64,000 nt of DNA from the NCBI GenBank assembly GCA_034766995.1, contig CM068315.1, forward strand, positions 21,251,844 to 21,315,843. The letters are read 5' to 3'. The position numbers and the translations under genes are program-made. Under the pieces are notes generated by a model. The model saw only the letters and a program-made list of their open reading frames with translations, had not been told where the DNA came from and made no database searches. This DNA is from Acanthacorydalis orientalis (taxonomy: Eukaryota > Arthropoda > Insecta > Megaloptera > Corydalidae). Within the stretch, counting starts at the first letter, position 1, and each line of letters begins with the position of its first letter. Shown in pieces: positions 62,131-64,000 of this stretch.

Positions 62131-62622
62131 TGTCAAGGAATAAAAGCTCGAAGTCGAAATTGTACATATAATGAAATTCTTTGAATGAGAAATAAACAAG
62201 TTACCTGTTTTCAGAGATAACTTATGTCATCTATCACTAGCAGTTATTATTTCAAAATATCGATCAAATTTAAAATAAAAGAAATATGAAAAATATAGCA
62301 TATCTCGATTGAAATATTAAGCATGTGTTAAATTATATTGAAAATAGAAGGTTAAAGAAGAAAATGTTAACAGGAGTGTATTCAATTCAGAATATTGTAA
62401 GATGTTATAAACGATAGGATCTAAGTTTTAAATCTGAGTCGCTTTGAAACAAATTCAAATCGTCATCCTAGTCACGACTACAACTGCACAATCTTGATTG
62501 TTTTATTTTTTTAAAAAAAAGTTTGTATTAAGTACAAAAGAACATTTCATGAAATATAAACTTAAATTATATAAAAAATTATTAATTTTTTTAATTCAAT
62601 TATCTTTTAAAATATTCATTGC

Positions 62623-62626
<4 letters not shown>

Positions 62627-62654
<28 letters not shown>
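62627..62654. repeat. (TA)n microsatellite
   Basis: A short TA array. Confidence 0.94.
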
Positions 62655-62657
<3 letters not shown>

Positions 62658-62807
62658 GTCTCTCTTTTCAATAATTTTTTAATTATATTTTTTAGAACAT
62701 TAATAAAAATTAGGTATTCAGTTTTTAATTTTATTAAGAAACCATGTAGCATATAATTTATAGTTATTTAAAATTAATGATTTATACCTCATTGGGTGGC
62801 GAAGAAT

Positions 62808-62825
62808 TTATATATATATATATAT
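62808..62825. repeat. (TA)n microsatellite, short
   Basis: A short TA array, nine units. Confidence 0.88.
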
Positions 62826-63186
62826 GATTACAATTATTATTTCATATTAAATTAAAAACAACTACGAAGGTTATATAGATACGTTACATTCTCATATTAC
62901 TGTACCATATTGCTATGCTGATAAAAAATCTGATAATATTTATTAAAAAAATAGATAATGTTTCAGGAAAATTATATAAAATTTACGTTTCTAACATTAC
63001 TCATATGCCGGAAACAATTGAATATTATCTTATAAATATCACAACAGTTTATTTGTAACGTGAAAATGTTATAAAAATTACATTTCCGATAATTCGTTTG
63101 AGGAAATGTATATCACATTACGCTTCTAAAAATTATACATTTTTATTTTTGTTAATATAAATATTTTGTTAGAACTTACTATATAG

Positions 63187-63213
63187 AATATATATATATA
63201 TATATATAGTGCA

Positions 63214-63257
<44 letters not shown>

Positions 63258-63261
63258 CACT
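63187..63261. repeat. (TA)n arrays forming a 10-bp-stem hairpin
   Basis: AGTGCAAAGG at 63208 and CCTTTGCACT at 63252 are exact inverse repeats enclosing a TA array that can pair with itself. Just to the right are two imperfect direct repeats (ACTTGTCCCTGTACGAGGAC and ACTTGTCTTTTTACGAGAAC). Confidence 0.85.
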
Positions 63262-63521
63262 CTACTTGTCCCTGTACGAGGACACGATATGTTTCTTCAC
63301 GACTCGACTTGTCTTTTTACGAGAACATGGGATATCCTATTTCCCTGTATTATATTCCGCTCTTATATACTGAGTGAGTAGCCTTATACAATACATGCAA
63401 ATTGAAAAAAAAATATTTTTTCCAGACCAAAAAAAACATCCAATTTTACTAAATTAGAAATAAAGTATTTTCCTTTTAATATAACTTTTGTAAGAACAAT
63501 ATTCTGTTATTTATTGCAGGA

Positions 63522-63712
63522 AGCAAAATTTTATATGTAAATTTCACATAATACGTCCTGGGAATACTAAAGATTGTGTTGTATGCTAAAATAGAAAAAT
63601 TCGAGGAAGCCGAAAAAAACCCAATATTATGCGAAACTTGTGTAGATAATCCGAGTATGGACATAGGCGATTGCTTTCAAAAATTCCACACAATCAAAAA
63701 ATATAAAGATTA
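63522..63712 (+). pseudogene. piggyBac transposase C-terminal Cys-rich domain, broken
   Basis: One frame reads IIRPGNTKDCVVC, then a TAA, then NRKIRGSRKKPN. A one-base shift gives ILCETCVDNPSMDIGDCFQK and FHTIKKYKD with a natural stop. CVVC, CETC, C and H in the final CFQKFHT match the piggyBac C-terminal Cys-rich domain. The breaks are one stop codon and one frameshift. I considered an odorant-binding protein exon, but the paired CxxC order and RKIRGxR text suit piggyBac far better. No TTAA-bounded element could be delimited. Confidence 0.75.
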
Positions 63713-63883
63713 AAATCATATACTTACATCACAATGTTTATATAGCACTATGTAAACTGTATCAATTTACAACATATAATTAAAAGTTTATCGTAATTAT
63801 ATTTATTTTAATTTGTTAATGTATTTTGATTATTCCTTCGAGTTGCTGGTATATCAAATCAATTAATGTTTCTAGTTCAATAG

Positions 63884-64000
63884 GATATATATATAGAGAG
63901 AGAGAGAGAAAAAGAGAGAAAGAGAACATTTTTATCTAAGTTTATTGGTAATATTTGATGGTAATTGATAATATATTGTAATTATTATAACTTTAGAATT
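63884..64000. repeat. (TA)n(GA)n microsatellite with conserved flank
   Basis: A TA run passes into GA repeats, and the flank that follows (AACATTTTTATCTAAGTTTA onward) matches that at about 7119-7190. The copy continues off the window. Confidence 0.75.

Noticed and set aside
63558..63712. Possible odorant-binding-protein terminal exon
   Set aside because: The cysteine spacing and the RKIRGSR text in the neighbouring frame match a piggyBac Cys-rich domain better.

Overview
This window is AT-rich, intron-bearing animal DNA, almost certainly from an insect. It carries no bacterial-style genes. The evidence is a spliced SLC22-type transporter, many mariner-type transposons flanked by TA, piggyBac, hAT and pogo-like elements, an RTE-type LINE, and more than thirty long (TA)n microsatellites. 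The exact species cannot be told from the sequence.

The only host gene I can support lies on the minus strand. Three internal exons of an organic-cation/solute transporter (SLC22, major facilitator superfamily) sit at 14516-14254, 9847-9619 and 5719-5110. They have matching splice phases and splice-consensus dinucleotides. The first coding exon would lie at higher coordinates and the C-terminal exons lie beyond the left edge; I found neither. The introns hold a mariner (7329-8590), a second mariner (10258-11541), a LINE relic (about 6150-6700) and one short mariner derivative (13455-14019). A pogo-like element (3382-5040) lies in the intron downstream of the last visible exon.

The rest of the window is mostly transposon debris. 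A mariner family with ends starting TTAGGTTGGTAGG has one long copy (199 to about 1040), six short copies that appear to share one internal deletion (13455, 24821, 26786, 39906, 46652, 49229) and one minus-strand fragment (about 47705-47885). A second family of short mariner derivatives (ends TTAGGTGCACA-like) has three copies (23325-23829, 42179-42675, 55990-56490). Four further mariners are near full length but broken (7329-8590, 10258-11541, 15559-16799, 20524-21812), and a fifth is an irritans-like copy at 44716-45929. There are three hAT elements (17319-17904, 34050-34682, about 35467-36801), a Tigger/pogo-like short element (50378-51146), a piggyBac derivative (60096-60737), a second piggyBac relic at the right edge, a Harbinger-like short element (57519-58271) and a 5'-truncated RTE LINE with a long open reverse-transcriptase frame (53067-54665).

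The most unusual structures are two very large imperfect inverted repeats. One is centred near 61210 with arms of roughly 0.9 kb. The other has arms near 22.6-23.3 kb and 26.2-27.5 kb. In each, one arm is interrupted by a transposon and the other arm preserves the empty site. If transcribed, either could fold into a long hairpin RNA. That is inference; the fold-back geometry itself is visible in the sequence.
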